Source: UBA7236 sp036734545 (GTDB lineage: Bacteria > Bacteroidota > Bacteroidia > Chitinophagales > BACL12). From it: DNA of 13,621 nt. Shown in pieces: positions 1 to 6,400 of this stretch. The stretch covers positions 1 to 13,621 of the forward strand of contig DAIMYJ010000080.1 of assembly GCA_036734545.1 (NCBI GenBank), written 5' to 3'. Positions within the stretch are counted from its first letter, which is position 1. Each line of letters begins with the position of its first letter. Under the pieces are notes generated by a model, which ran no database searches, was not told the DNA's origin, and saw only the letters and a list, made by a program, of their open reading frames with translations. Both the position numbers and the translations under genes were made by a program.

Positions 1-194
1 TGCGTTCCTTCACCGGTAACTACGGCGAGATCCAGAAGCGCATTGCGCGCGTGCTGGCCGACTACCGCATGATCAGTTTTCTGGGAACAGACCTGCACAA
101 TGCCGCACAATTGCCCATCCTGGGACAGGCCATGGTCGACCCGCATGTACAGCGACTCATGGCGAGTGGCACCCTGCTGAATGCCTCCCTGTAG
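1..194 (+). CDS. CpsB/CapC-like PHP-family tyrosine phosphatase, C-terminal fragment
   Basis: This is the last 63 codons of a gene that begins upstream of the window; the reading frame enters at base 3 and stops at TAG 192-194. The fragment contains SFTGNYG followed by a helix and then FLGTDLHN. In CpsB/CapC/YwqE-type phosphatases the matching segment is SLTGxYG...FIGSDLHS, and its Asp-x-His belongs to the PHP-fold metal centre. In that family the enzyme dephosphorylates the tyrosine-rich tail of the polysaccharide co-polymerase kinase (Wzc/CapB type) and so regulates capsule or exopolysaccharide export. The rhamnose genes that follow agree with a polysaccharide locus. The call rests on a short fragment, so the family is likely but the exact substrate is not shown. 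Confidence 0.72.
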   Translation, partial: RSFTGNYGEIQKRIARVLADYRMISFLGTDLHNAAQLPILGQAMVDPHVQRLMASGTLLNASL

Positions 195-238
195 GCGTCT
201 AAATCCGCGTCTGTACGGTAAGTTCGGCCTAAACGGGG

Positions 239-246
239 TATTTTTG
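239..246 (+). promoter_or_regulatory. Bacteroidota-type -7 promoter box for rfbC
   Basis: TATTTTTG fits the Bacteroidota consensus TAnnTTTG at every fixed base and ends 19 nt before the rfbC ATG. No TTG lies at the expected -33 distance, so only half of the promoter is visible. It implies an rfbC leader of roughly a dozen bases. Transcription could also simply continue from the upstream phosphatase gene. Confidence 0.5.
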
Positions 247-265
247 CAGCGAAATTCAACCCCCG

Positions 266-820
266 ATGCCCTTTATAGATACCCCCATTCAGGGACTTTT
301 TGTTTTTGAACCACAGGTCTTCAGCGATGCCCGGGGCTATTTCTTTGAGTCCTTCAATGCCCGCGTGTTTGCCGAAAAAGGGATCAATACCGACTTTGTA
401 CAGGACAATCAAAGTTTTAGCACACGCGGTGTATTACGTGGACTGCATTATCAGCTGGCACCTTACGCCCAGGCCAAACTGGTGCGGGTAACAGAGGGTG
501 AGGTGTTGGATGTGGCCGTGGATATTCGTCGCGGATCACCAACGTACGGACAGCATTTCAGTATCCTGCTTTCAGCAGAGAACAAAAAACAGTTGTACAT
601 CCCCCGCGGGTTTGCACATGGGTTTGTCGTGTTGAGTGAGACGGCCACCTTTTTCTATAAGTGCGATAATTATTACAGCAAAGAACACGATGCCGGTATC
701 CGGTTCGATGATCCTGCACTGGGCATCAACTGGCAGATCGACACCAGCCTTGTGCGTGTGAGCGATAAAGATGCAGCACTGCCGGTGTTCGCTGAATCGC
801 GCAATAATTTTGACTATTAA
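266..820 (+). CDS. rfbC: dTDP-4-dehydrorhamnose 3,5-epimerase (RmlC)
   Basis: This cytosolic cupin enzyme epimerises C3 and C5 of dTDP-4-keto-6-deoxy-D-glucose, the third step of dTDP-L-rhamnose synthesis. The 184-residue length is normal for the family. Visible landmarks are the N-terminal FEPQVFSDARGYFFESF, the catalytic histidine in RGLHYQ (His61) with Lys71 after it, the IPRGFAHGF cupin strand (112-120), aromatic residues around FFYKCDNYY (129-137) and the conserved SDKD (Asp169 paired with His61 in the family). The ATG start gives the usual MPFIDTPIQGLFVFEP opening and lies 19 nt after a TAnnTTTG box. There is no Shine-Dalgarno sequence, as is common in this phylum. Only 9 nt separate its stop from the next gene, which catalyses the following step, so the two are very likely co-transcribed. 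Confidence 0.96.
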   Translation: MPFIDTPIQGLFVFEPQVFSDARGYFFESFNARVFAEKGINTDFVQDNQSFSTRGVLRGLHYQLAPYAQAKLVRVTEGEVLDVAVDIRRGSPTYGQHFSILLSAENKKQLYIPRGFAHGFVVLSETATFFYKCDNYYSKEHDAGIRFDDPALGINWQIDTSLVRVSDKDAALPVFAESRNNFDY

Positions 821-829
821 ACAGCCTAC

Positions 830-2470
830 ATGCATATACTGATAACCGGATCGAAAGGGCAATTGGGCAGTGAACTGAAACGCATCGCCCGCAATCATCC
901 TGAACACACCTATGTGTTCGTGGATGTGGATGAACTGGATATCACGGATGGATCCGCAGTATACCGGTTTTTCGATGCGCAGAAATTTCAGCTATGCATC
1001 AACTGTGCGGCTTATACGGCTGTAGACAAAGCAGAGTCTCAGGCAGAGCTGTGTCATGCGATCAATGTAACAGGTGTTGAACATTTGGCCAATGCCTGTC
1101 AGCAGCATGCGGCAGTGCTCGTGCATATCTCCACCGATTTTGTGTTCGACGGTACGTCTTCCACGCCCTATACGGTCGACCAGCCGGTGCAGCCTTTATC
1201 GGTATACGGACAAACGAAGGCAGAAGGTGAGTATCGCGCCTTGTCGCTGAACCGCAAAACTATTTTGATTCGTACCAGCTGGGTGTACAGCGCCTTCGGC
1301 AATAATTTCGTGAAGACCATGATCCGCCTGGGCAAGGAAAAGCCTTCGCTGGGTGTGGTGAATGATCAGCTGGGATGTCCCACCTATGCGAAAGACCTCG
1401 CTGATGCGATCTTCCGTTTTATGGATAAGCTGGATACCATACCCTATGGCATCTATCATTTTTCAAACAGTGAAACCACTACCTGGGCAGGCTTTGCGGG
1501 TCGTATCATGGAAACCTATGGATTGTCATGTGCGGTGAACCCCATTACCACGGCCGAATATCCCACGCCGGCCAAACGTCCGCATTATTCCGTGCTCGAT
1601 TGCAGTAAAACAACGGCAGCCCTCGGCTATACCATCAGAAGCTGGAAAGAGGCGCTGGCAGAATGTATACAGGAAATAAAACAACAAGAAATGCTCAATA
1701 CCATTGATGTAAAACAGGTGATCGCCATCGCTGAAGCAGCGGGCAGGGAGATCATGCATATTTATGCAACAGACGATTTTGCCGTAACAGACAAAAGCGA
1801 TAATTCACCGCTGACCAAAGCCGATAAAGCTTCCAACGCCGTTATCGTCAATGCGCTGAAGGAACAATTCCCTGAAATACCTATCATCAGCGAAGAGAAC
1901 AAACTGATGTCGTATGATGAAAGAAAGAACTGGTCGCTGCTGTGGCTGGTGGATCCGCTGGATGGCACCAAGGAGTTCATCAAGAAGAACGGCGAGTTCA
2001 CTGTGAACATCGCCCTGATAAAAGACGGTAAACCCGTGATGGGTGTTGTAGGTATTCCGGCGCGCAACCATATGTATTATGCAGTGGAAGGGCAGGGTGC
2101 CTTTAAGATCGATGAGCACGGCAATACCACCCGTTTACAGGTGGCCGATCCGCGCACCGATGTGATCGCGCTCATCGGCAGCCGTTCGCATCCATCACCT
2201 GAATTCGATGCCTATCTGAAAGACATGGAAAGCAGATATGCACAGGTGGATTTCGTTCCTGCCGGCAGTTCATTGAAATTCTGTCTCGTGGCTGAGGGCA
2301 AAGCAGATGTTTATCCGCGACTGGGGCCCACCATGGAATGGGATACCGCTGCCGGACATGCTGTGGTGCTCGAAGCCGGTGCACGCGTAAAAGTGTATGG
2401 CAGCACCACCGACCTTGAATACAACAAGGAAAATCTGCTCAACCCGTTCTTTATCGTGGAAAAAGCATAA
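830..2470 (+). CDS. rfbD-cysQ: Fusion of dTDP-4-dehydrorhamnose reductase (RmlD) with 3'(2'),5'-bisphosphate nucleotidase (CysQ)
   Basis: One uninterrupted 546-residue frame holds two complete enzymes. Residues 1-287 are RmlD, which reduces dTDP-4-keto-L-rhamnose to dTDP-L-rhamnose: GSKGQLG NAD(P)H loop (7-13), NCAAYTAVDKAE (58-69), HISTDFVFDG (99-108), catalytic YGQTK (Tyr126, Lys130), and the normal C-terminal helix LGYTIRSWKEALAECIQ. Residues 288-546 are CysQ, a metal-dependent phosphatase of the inositol monophosphatase fold that turns PAP into AMP: ISEEN (about 353-357), DPLDGTKEF (375-383), GSRSH, and EWDTAAGHAVV (about 503-513). The CysQ part starts with Met288 (ATG 1691), exactly where a stand-alone CysQ of 259 residues would start, so neither half is truncated. 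No linker has been added. Either this is a real fusion, or a stop codon is missing through mutation or sequencing error. Each domain is a secure call; whether a single polypeptide is made is less certain. Confidence 0.93.
   Translation: MHILITGSKGQLGSELKRIARNHPEHTYVFVDVDELDITDGSAVYRFFDAQKFQLCINCAAYTAVDKAESQAELCHAINVTGVEHLANACQQHAAVLVHISTDFVFDGTSSTPYTVDQPVQPLSVYGQTKAEGEYRALSLNRKTILIRTSWVYSAFGNNFVKTMIRLGKEKPSLGVVNDQLGCPTYAKDLADAIFRFMDKLDTIPYGIYHFSNSETTTWAGFAGRIMETYGLSCAVNPITTAEYPTPAKRPHYSVLDCSKTTAALGYTIRSWKEALAECIQEIKQQEMLNTIDVKQVIAIAEAAGREIMHIYATDDFAVTDKSDNSPLTKADKASNAVIVNALKEQFPEIPIISEENKLMSYDERKNWSLLWLVDPLDGTKEFIKKNGEFTVNIALIKDGKPVMGVVGIPARNHMYYAVEGQGAFKIDEHGNTTRLQVADPRTDVIALIGSRSHPSPEFDAYLKDMESRYAQVDFVPAGSSLKFCLVAEGKADVYPRLGPTMEWDTAAGHAVVLEAGARVKVYGSTTDLEYNKENLLNPFFIVEKA
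1670..1693 (+). other. Junction between the RmlD and CysQ coding parts
   Basis: The in-frame codons here read CAG GAA ATA AAA CAA CAA GAA ATG. The CAA codons at 1682 and 1685 are each one base from TAA, and a TAA already exists in the neighbouring frame at 1677-1679. A single substitution or one-base indel would therefore restore two separate genes. AGGAAA at 1671-1676 lies 14 nt before ATG 1691. That is too far for a good Shine-Dalgarno site, but internal re-initiation at Met288 cannot be excluded. Confidence 0.6.
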
Positions 2471-2471
2471 A

Positions 2472-2489
2472 GGCAGGTTTTGACCTGTC
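2472..2489 (+). repeat. Small hairpin just after the rfbD-cysQ stop codon
   Basis: GGCAGGT and ACCTGTC can pair over 7 bp, with one G-U pair, around a TTTG loop, starting one base after the stop codon. No T-run follows, so it is not an intrinsic terminator by itself. It may protect the mRNA 3' end or may be chance. It partly overlaps the imperfect inverted repeat CTGTCA-CAAA-TCACAG at 2485-2500. Confidence 0.3.
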
Positions 2490-2510
2490 ACAAATCACAG
2501 TAAGGTTACC

Positions 2511-2545
2511 GGGCCTGTTGCATTGAATATGCAGCAGGCTTTGTA
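2511..2545 (+). terminator. Intrinsic terminator after rfbC-rfbD-cysQ
   Basis: GCCTGTTGCAT (2513-2523) pairs with ATGCAGCAGGC (2529-2539) over 11 bp with a single G-U pair and a 5-nt loop. TTTGTAATTT follows. The stem is strong, but the T-tract is broken by G and AA. It lies between the end of the polysaccharide genes and the start of an unrelated secreted-protein gene, as expected for an operon end. Confidence 0.65.
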
Positions 2546-2598
2546 ATTTGCGAGCTGTTGCCGGACAGCCGGGTTAAAGCCACATTTTCCGGTTTACC

Positions 2599-2606
2599 TA
2601 TATTCG
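2599..2606 (+). promoter_or_regulatory. Probable -7 promoter box for the Asp-box protein gene
   Basis: TATATTCG differs from TAnnTTTG only at the sixth base and ends 20 nt before ATG 2627, the same geometry as at rfbC and rpmB. No TTG sits at the -33 position; the nearest match is TTA at 2574-2576. Its position supports ATG 2627 as the true start, because a start at TTG 2558 would lie upstream of the promoter. Confidence 0.4.
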
Positions 2607-2626
2607 TAAAGCAAAGCGCATCATTC

Positions 2627-5623
2627 ATGAGAAAGATCTACAGCCTCCTCCCCGTGATTTTTTTATCCCTGTCGCTGTTCGCACAGGAAACCCCGCCCGT
2701 CATGACCGACTCACTGATGGTGGAGGATCCCATGCAGAATCCGCGTATTCAGGGCCTCCAGAAACGCAAGGTGCTGGCGGCCAATTCACTGGTAAGTAAT
2801 GTAGGCCTGACCAATATCGGTCCTACGATCATGGGTGGACGCGTTACTGATGTGGAGGTGAATCCCAAGGATCCCACCCGCTTTTATGTGGCTTATGCCA
2901 GTGGCGGTCTGTGGTATACCGATAATAACGGACAGAGTTTCAGGCCGCTGTTCGATAATGAGGATGCGATCACCATCGGCGATATTGCGGTGGACTGGGC
3001 GAATAATGTCCTTTGGGTGGGCACCGGTGAGGTGAACAGCTCGCGCAGCAGTTATGCCGGCACGGGTATCTACCGCTCTGAGGATAACGGTAAGACCTGG
3101 GAGTATTGCGGGCTGCCGGAATCCCATCACATCGGCAGGATCGTGGTGAATCCGCGCAATCCGCAGAATGTATTTGTTGCCGTGTTGGGACACCTGTATT
3201 CATCGAATGAGGAACGCGGTGTCTATAAGACCATGGACGGCGGTAAAACGTGGAAGAAGACCTTGTATGTGGATGAGAATACCGGCGCCGTAGATCTGGT
3301 GATGGATCCCAATGTGCCGGATTTCCTGTATGCCACCACCTGGCATCGCCAGCGCCGTGCGCATAATTTCGTAGAAGCCGGCAACGGTTCGGCGATCTAT
3401 AAATCAGTAGACGCCGGTGAGACCTGGCAATTGCTGAGCACCCCGGCCTCCGGCTTCCCCACAGGCCCGGATGTTGGCCGCATCGGTATCTCTGTGGCCA
3501 CCCTGCATAATAATATTGTTTACGCTGTGGTCGACAACCAGGCTAAACGTGAAATGGACCCATCCAAGCGCGACCGCGATTACGACGGTACACCTTTTAT
3601 GATGGATAGCCTCAAGGTGATGACACGCGCCGGGTTCGCCGCTCTGGACAGCATCATGCTGGTGAAATTCCTGAAAGACAAAGAATTTCCGGAATCCTAT
3701 ACCGCTGGAGACATCAAAAGGAAGGTGGCCGACAGCACTTTTGCACCCACCGTTCTGTATGATTTTCTGGAAGACGGCGGTTATGTATTCGAGCGACCGA
3801 TCAAAGGATGTGAGGTATACCGGAGTGATGACGGCGGCACCAGCTGGTACAAAACACATGAAGGTTATCTCGACGGTGCATTCTTTACATACGGCTATTA
3901 TTTCGCCACCATCAGGGTGAGTCCGAAGAACGACAATAAAGTGCTGCTGCTGGCCTTCAATGCTCTGCTGAGTGAGGATGGCGGCAAAACATTTAAGAAT
4001 ATCGATGGCGACAATGTGCATCCTGACCATCATGCCGGCTGGTTCAATCCGACCAATGATAAACATATCATCGTAGGTAACGACGGCGGACTGAATATCA
4101 CTTACGACAACGGCGCGCATTGGTATTATGCCAATAGTCCGGCCGTGGGTCAGTTTTATTCCGTGGCTGTCGACAATGCCGAGCCCTACAATGTGTATGG
4201 CGGTTTGCAGGACAACGGCGTTTGGACCGGTCCGAGTGATTATTCTGCCGGTTCAGGATGGCATGCCTATGGGCAGTATCCTTATCGTACTTTGTATGGC
4301 GGCGACGGCATGCAGGTGCAGGTGGATACCCGCGACAACAATACCGTATACACCGGATATCAATTTGGCTATTACGCCCGTCTTGACCGGGCAAGCGGCA
4401 GAGAGGAACTCGCTATCCGGCCCAAGCAGGCCTTTGGAGAGGCGCCATTGCGCTTTAACTGGCAAACACCCATCCTGCTGAGCCGCCACAATCAGGATAT
4501 CCTGTATTACGGCGCCAACCGGTTCTACCGGTCCATGGACAAGGGTGCTACACTGCAGGCGCTCAGTCCTGACCTCACCAACGGTAAAAAGAACGGCGAT
4601 GTGCCCTTTGGCACCATAACGACTATTGCTGAGTCACCCCTGCGTTTCGGGTTGCTGTATTGCGGCACCGACGACGGCAACATCTGGGTGAGCAAGGATG
4701 GAGGGTATACGTGGAGCAAGATCAATGTATTCATCAAGAAGGAGTTGCCTCCCGTAAAGAGCAAAACCCCGCCGCCGGTATTCAATGCGATCCCGGAAGG
4801 GATGTGGGTGAGCAGGGTAGAGGCCTCCCATCATGCCGAGGGCATAGTGTATGCCTCGCTGAACGGCTACCGCTGGGATAGCTTCACCCCCTACCTGTTC
4901 GTGAGCACCGATTACGGTGCCACCTGGACCCAGATCGGTCAGGACCTGCCTTCAGAGCCCATCAACGTGGTGCGGGAAGACCCGGCGAACCGCGATATCC
5001 TCTATGTGGGAACCGATAATGGCCTGTATATCAGCCTGAACCGCGGAAAAACCTTCATGACCTTCGGCAAGGGGCTGCCCCGCGTGGCTGTGCACGACCT
5101 GGCCATCCAGGCCCGCGACAAGGATCTGATCGTGGCCACACATGGCCGCAGCCTCTACAAGGCCGACCTGGAGGAGGTGCAGAAACTGCCTGAGATCCAG
5201 GGTAAGGACATCTATGTGTTCAAACCGGCTGATATGCCCTATGATAAGTATTCAGGCAAGCGGTTCAACGCATTCACGCCGGTGCAGGAGAGCACCACCC
5301 GGTTCGCCTATCATGTGCGTCAGGCCGGCCAGGTGACCATCAGCATTGCCACCCCCGACGGCTCCATCGTGCGGGAGTTCACCGACGCTGCCGAGGCCGG
5401 ACTCAACTATGCAGCGTATGACCTGAGCTTCGATCCCGTGTTCAAGGACGCCTACGCCGAATACCTGAATTCCTTGCCTGTTAAGGGTTTCAGGAAGATG
5501 GCCGACCTCGAACCGGCGGATAACGGTAAGTATTACCTCCGTCCCGGTAAGTATATTGTGCGGCTGACGGCCGAGAACATGGTGTCCGTGCAGGACTCCT
5601 TTGAGATCAAGGCTGAGGAGTGA
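2627..5623 (+). CDS. Secreted VPS10/BNR-type Asp-box beta-propeller protein (glycosyl-hydrolase-like, function unknown)
   Basis: This 998-residue protein begins with a clear Sec signal peptide (MRKIYSLLPVIFLSLSLFAQ; cleavage probably after LFA). No cysteine follows, so it is not a lipoprotein. The body carries repeated Asp-boxes (S/T-x-D-x-G-x-T/S-W/F), which mark beta-propeller blades: TDNNGQSF near residue 98, SEDNGKTW near 150, TMDGGKTW near 201, SVDAGETW near 259, SDDGGTSW near 398, SEDGGKTF near 448, SKDGGYTW near 688, STDYGATW near 759 and SLNRGKTF near 802. A charged, probably helical insert occupies about 306-388. From about 860 a beta-rich region resembles a FlgD/Fn3-like domain; I see no type IX secretion tail. 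Such proteins are often labelled sortilin-like or glycosyl hydrolase, but Asp-boxes are structural and show no catalysis. An in-frame TTG at 2558 would put 23 residues before the signal peptide and is unlikely to be the start. It appears to be a single-gene unit. Confidence 0.88.
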   Translation: MRKIYSLLPVIFLSLSLFAQETPPVMTDSLMVEDPMQNPRIQGLQKRKVLAANSLVSNVGLTNIGPTIMGGRVTDVEVNPKDPTRFYVAYASGGLWYTDNNGQSFRPLFDNEDAITIGDIAVDWANNVLWVGTGEVNSSRSSYAGTGIYRSEDNGKTWEYCGLPESHHIGRIVVNPRNPQNVFVAVLGHLYSSNEERGVYKTMDGGKTWKKTLYVDENTGAVDLVMDPNVPDFLYATTWHRQRRAHNFVEAGNGSAIYKSVDAGETWQLLSTPASGFPTGPDVGRIGISVATLHNNIVYAVVDNQAKREMDPSKRDRDYDGTPFMMDSLKVMTRAGFAALDSIMLVKFLKDKEFPESYTAGDIKRKVADSTFAPTVLYDFLEDGGYVFERPIKGCEVYRSDDGGTSWYKTHEGYLDGAFFTYGYYFATIRVSPKNDNKVLLLAFNALLSEDGGKTFKNIDGDNVHPDHHAGWFNPTNDKHIIVGNDGGLNITYDNGAHWYYANSPAVGQFYSVAVDNAEPYNVYGGLQDNGVWTGPSDYSAGSGWHAYGQYPYRTLYGGDGMQVQVDTRDNNTVYTGYQFGYYARLDRASGREELAIRPKQAFGEAPLRFNWQTPILLSRHNQDILYYGANRFYRSMDKGATLQALSPDLTNGKKNGDVPFGTITTIAESPLRFGLLYCGTDDGNIWVSKDGGYTWSKINVFIKKELPPVKSKTPPPVFNAIPEGMWVSRVEASHHAEGIVYASLNGYRWDSFTPYLFVSTDYGATWTQIGQDLPSEPINVVREDPANRDILYVGTDNGLYISLNRGKTFMTFGKGLPRVAVHDLAIQARDKDLIVATHGRSLYKADLEEVQKLPEIQGKDIYVFKPADMPYDKYSGKRFNAFTPVQESTTRFAYHVRQAGQVTISIATPDGSIVREFTDAAEAGLNYAAYDLSFDPVFKDAYAEYLNSLPVKGFRKMADLEPADNGKYYLRPGKYIVRLTAENMVSVQDSFEIKAEE

Positions 5624-5657
5624 GGACCGGCGGTGGATAAATGAAAAACAGGAATTT

Positions 5658-5688
5658 TTGGCAGTTTCGTCAAAAAGTGCGATATTTG
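5658..5688 (+). promoter_or_regulatory. Bacteroidota-type promoter of the rpmB-rpmG operon
   Basis: TTG at 5658-5660 and GATATTTG at 5681-5688 are 20 nt apart. This matches the phylum's -33 TTG and -7 TAnnTTTG arrangement with one mismatch in the -7 box. The box ends 19 nt before the rpmB ATG, implying a very short leader. It is the most complete promoter in the window. Confidence 0.65.
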
Positions 5689-5707
5689 CACTCTCATTTT
5701 AAAAGTC

Positions 5708-5950
5708 ATGGCAAGAGTTTGCGAATTAACCGGCAAAAAGACGATCAGCGGGAACAACGTTTCTCACTCTAATCGTAAGACCCGCCGCAAGTTTTATCCC
5801 AATCTGCAGGAGAAGCGTTTCTTCATTCCTGAGGAAAACCGTTGGGTGACTTTGAAGGTGTCGACCAGTGCTATCCGCACTATCAACAAGAAAGGCATCA
5901 GCGCTTATCTGAAGGAGCTGCGCCAGGAAGGTAAAATCGTTCATATTTAA
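5708..5950 (+). CDS. rpmB: Large-subunit ribosomal protein bL28
   Basis: The 80-residue product is a typical bL28. It starts MARVCELTGKKTISGNNVSHS and continues with the conserved NRKTRRKFYPNLQ rRNA-binding stretch and LKVSTSAIRTI. It belongs to the 50S subunit. It has one cysteine (Cys5) and lacks the two CxxC pairs of zinc-binding forms, so it is the zinc-independent type. No Shine-Dalgarno sequence precedes the ATG. It is first in a three-gene operon, 11 nt ahead of rpmG, behind a good Bacteroidota promoter. Confidence 0.97.
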   Translation: MARVCELTGKKTISGNNVSHSNRKTRRKFYPNLQEKRFFIPEENRWVTLKVSTSAIRTINKKGISAYLKELRQEGKIVHI

Positions 5951-5961
5951 ATTGCTGAACA

Positions 5962-6150
5962 ATGGCAAAGAAGAGCAAAGGCAACAGGATCCAGGTCATA
6001 CTGGAATGTACTGAGCAAAAGAACACGGATGTTGCCGGCATGAGCAGGTATATCACTACCAAGAGCCGCCGCAATACACCGGACAGGATCGAGTTGAAGA
6101 AATTCAACCCATACCTGAAGAAAGTGACCGTTCACAAAGAAATCAAATAA
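5962..6150 (+). CDS. rpmG: Large-subunit ribosomal protein bL33
   Basis: The 62-residue protein has the bL33 pattern: MAKKSKGNRIQVILECTEQ, then SRYITTKSRRNTPDRIELKKFNPYLKK and a lysine-rich end. Only one cysteine is present (CTEQ where zinc-binding forms have CxxC), so this is the zinc-independent variant, like its bL28 partner. It sits 11 nt after rpmB and 15 nt before the DUF4295 gene. The rpmB-rpmG pairing is widespread in bacteria. Confidence 0.97.
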   Translation: MAKKSKGNRIQVILECTEQKNTDVAGMSRYITTKSRRNTPDRIELKKFNPYLKKVTVHKEIK

Positions 6151-6153
6151 TCC

Positions 6154-6160
6154 GGGAGGT
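6154..6160 (+). promoter_or_regulatory. Strong Shine-Dalgarno sequence before the DUF4295 gene
   Basis: GGGAGGT contains GGAGGT, a perfect six-base complement to the canonical anti-Shine-Dalgarno sequence, 5 nt before the ATG. None of the other starts in this window has such a site. Bacteroidota genes generally lack Shine-Dalgarno sequences, so it stands out. GGAGGT also occurs by chance inside a few coding regions here. Confidence 0.6.
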
Positions 6161-6165
6161 ATACC

Positions 6166-6348
6166 ATGGGAAAAATATCTAAAAACGCGCGTGTATCAGG
6201 TGGTGCCAAAGCAAAAGTGGCCGGTGCCGGTAAAGAGATGGTAAAGGTTATCGTAACCGAGAAATCTCCCAAGACCGGTGCGTATATCTTTAAAGAACGT
6301 ATCGTGCACAAAGACAAAGTGCAGGAGGTTTTAAAAGGCAACGCCTGA
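6166..6348 (+). CDS. DUF4295 small basic protein, probable ribosome-associated protein
   Basis: The 60-residue, lysine-rich protein has the DUF4295 core EMVKVIVTEKSPKTGAYIFKERIVHKDKV (about 25-53), after an Ala/Gly/Lys-rich N-terminus. The family is found almost only in Bacteroidota and is encoded directly after rpmB and rpmG, as here. A Bacteroidota-specific large-subunit protein named bL38 was found in the Flavobacterium johnsoniae ribosome structure. I think DUF4295 is a good candidate for that protein, but this is from memory and not shown by the sequence. The start is fixed by the Shine-Dalgarno site 5 nt upstream. An intrinsic terminator follows 18 nt after the stop codon. Confidence 0.88.
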   Translation: MGKISKNARVSGGAKAKVAGAGKEMVKVIVTEKSPKTGAYIFKERIVHKDKVQEVLKGNA

Positions 6349-6366
6349 TAACGATCCAAAGCATTG

Positions 6367-6400
6367 AAAAAGCTTCTATTTCAATAGAGGCTTTTTTTGT
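6367..6400 (+). terminator. Intrinsic terminator of the rpmB-rpmG-DUF4295 operon
   Basis: AAAAAGCTTCTATT (6367-6380) is complementary to AATAGAGGCTTTTT (6383-6396) apart from one G-U pair, folding around a tight loop of about 4 nt. The right arm runs into seven Ts, then G and more Ts. An A-run on the left, a T-run on the right and its location between genes make this a textbook rho-independent terminator. It separates the ribosomal genes from ftsY. Confidence 0.87.

Noticed and set aside
2523..2550. TTG plus GTAATTTG as a promoter for the Asp-box gene
   Set aside because: The -7 match lacks the TA, the spacing is short and the TTG falls in the loop of the terminator hairpin. The box at 2599 is better.
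2558..2626. TTG start extending the Asp-box protein by 23 residues
   Set aside because: It would place a polar stretch ahead of an intact signal peptide and would start upstream of the probable promoter box at 2599.
3404..4120. 238-codon open frame on the - strand
   Set aside because: Antisense to the Asp-box protein, whose repeated motifs on the + strand are unmistakable.
5595..5621. ACTCCT...AGGAGT inverted repeat at the end of the Asp-box gene
   Set aside because: Inside the coding sequence, 15-nt loop and no T-tract; too weak for a terminator.
6322..6328. AGGAGGT inside the DUF4295 gene as a second Shine-Dalgarno site
   Set aside because: No start codon follows at a suitable distance; it encodes the end of the protein.
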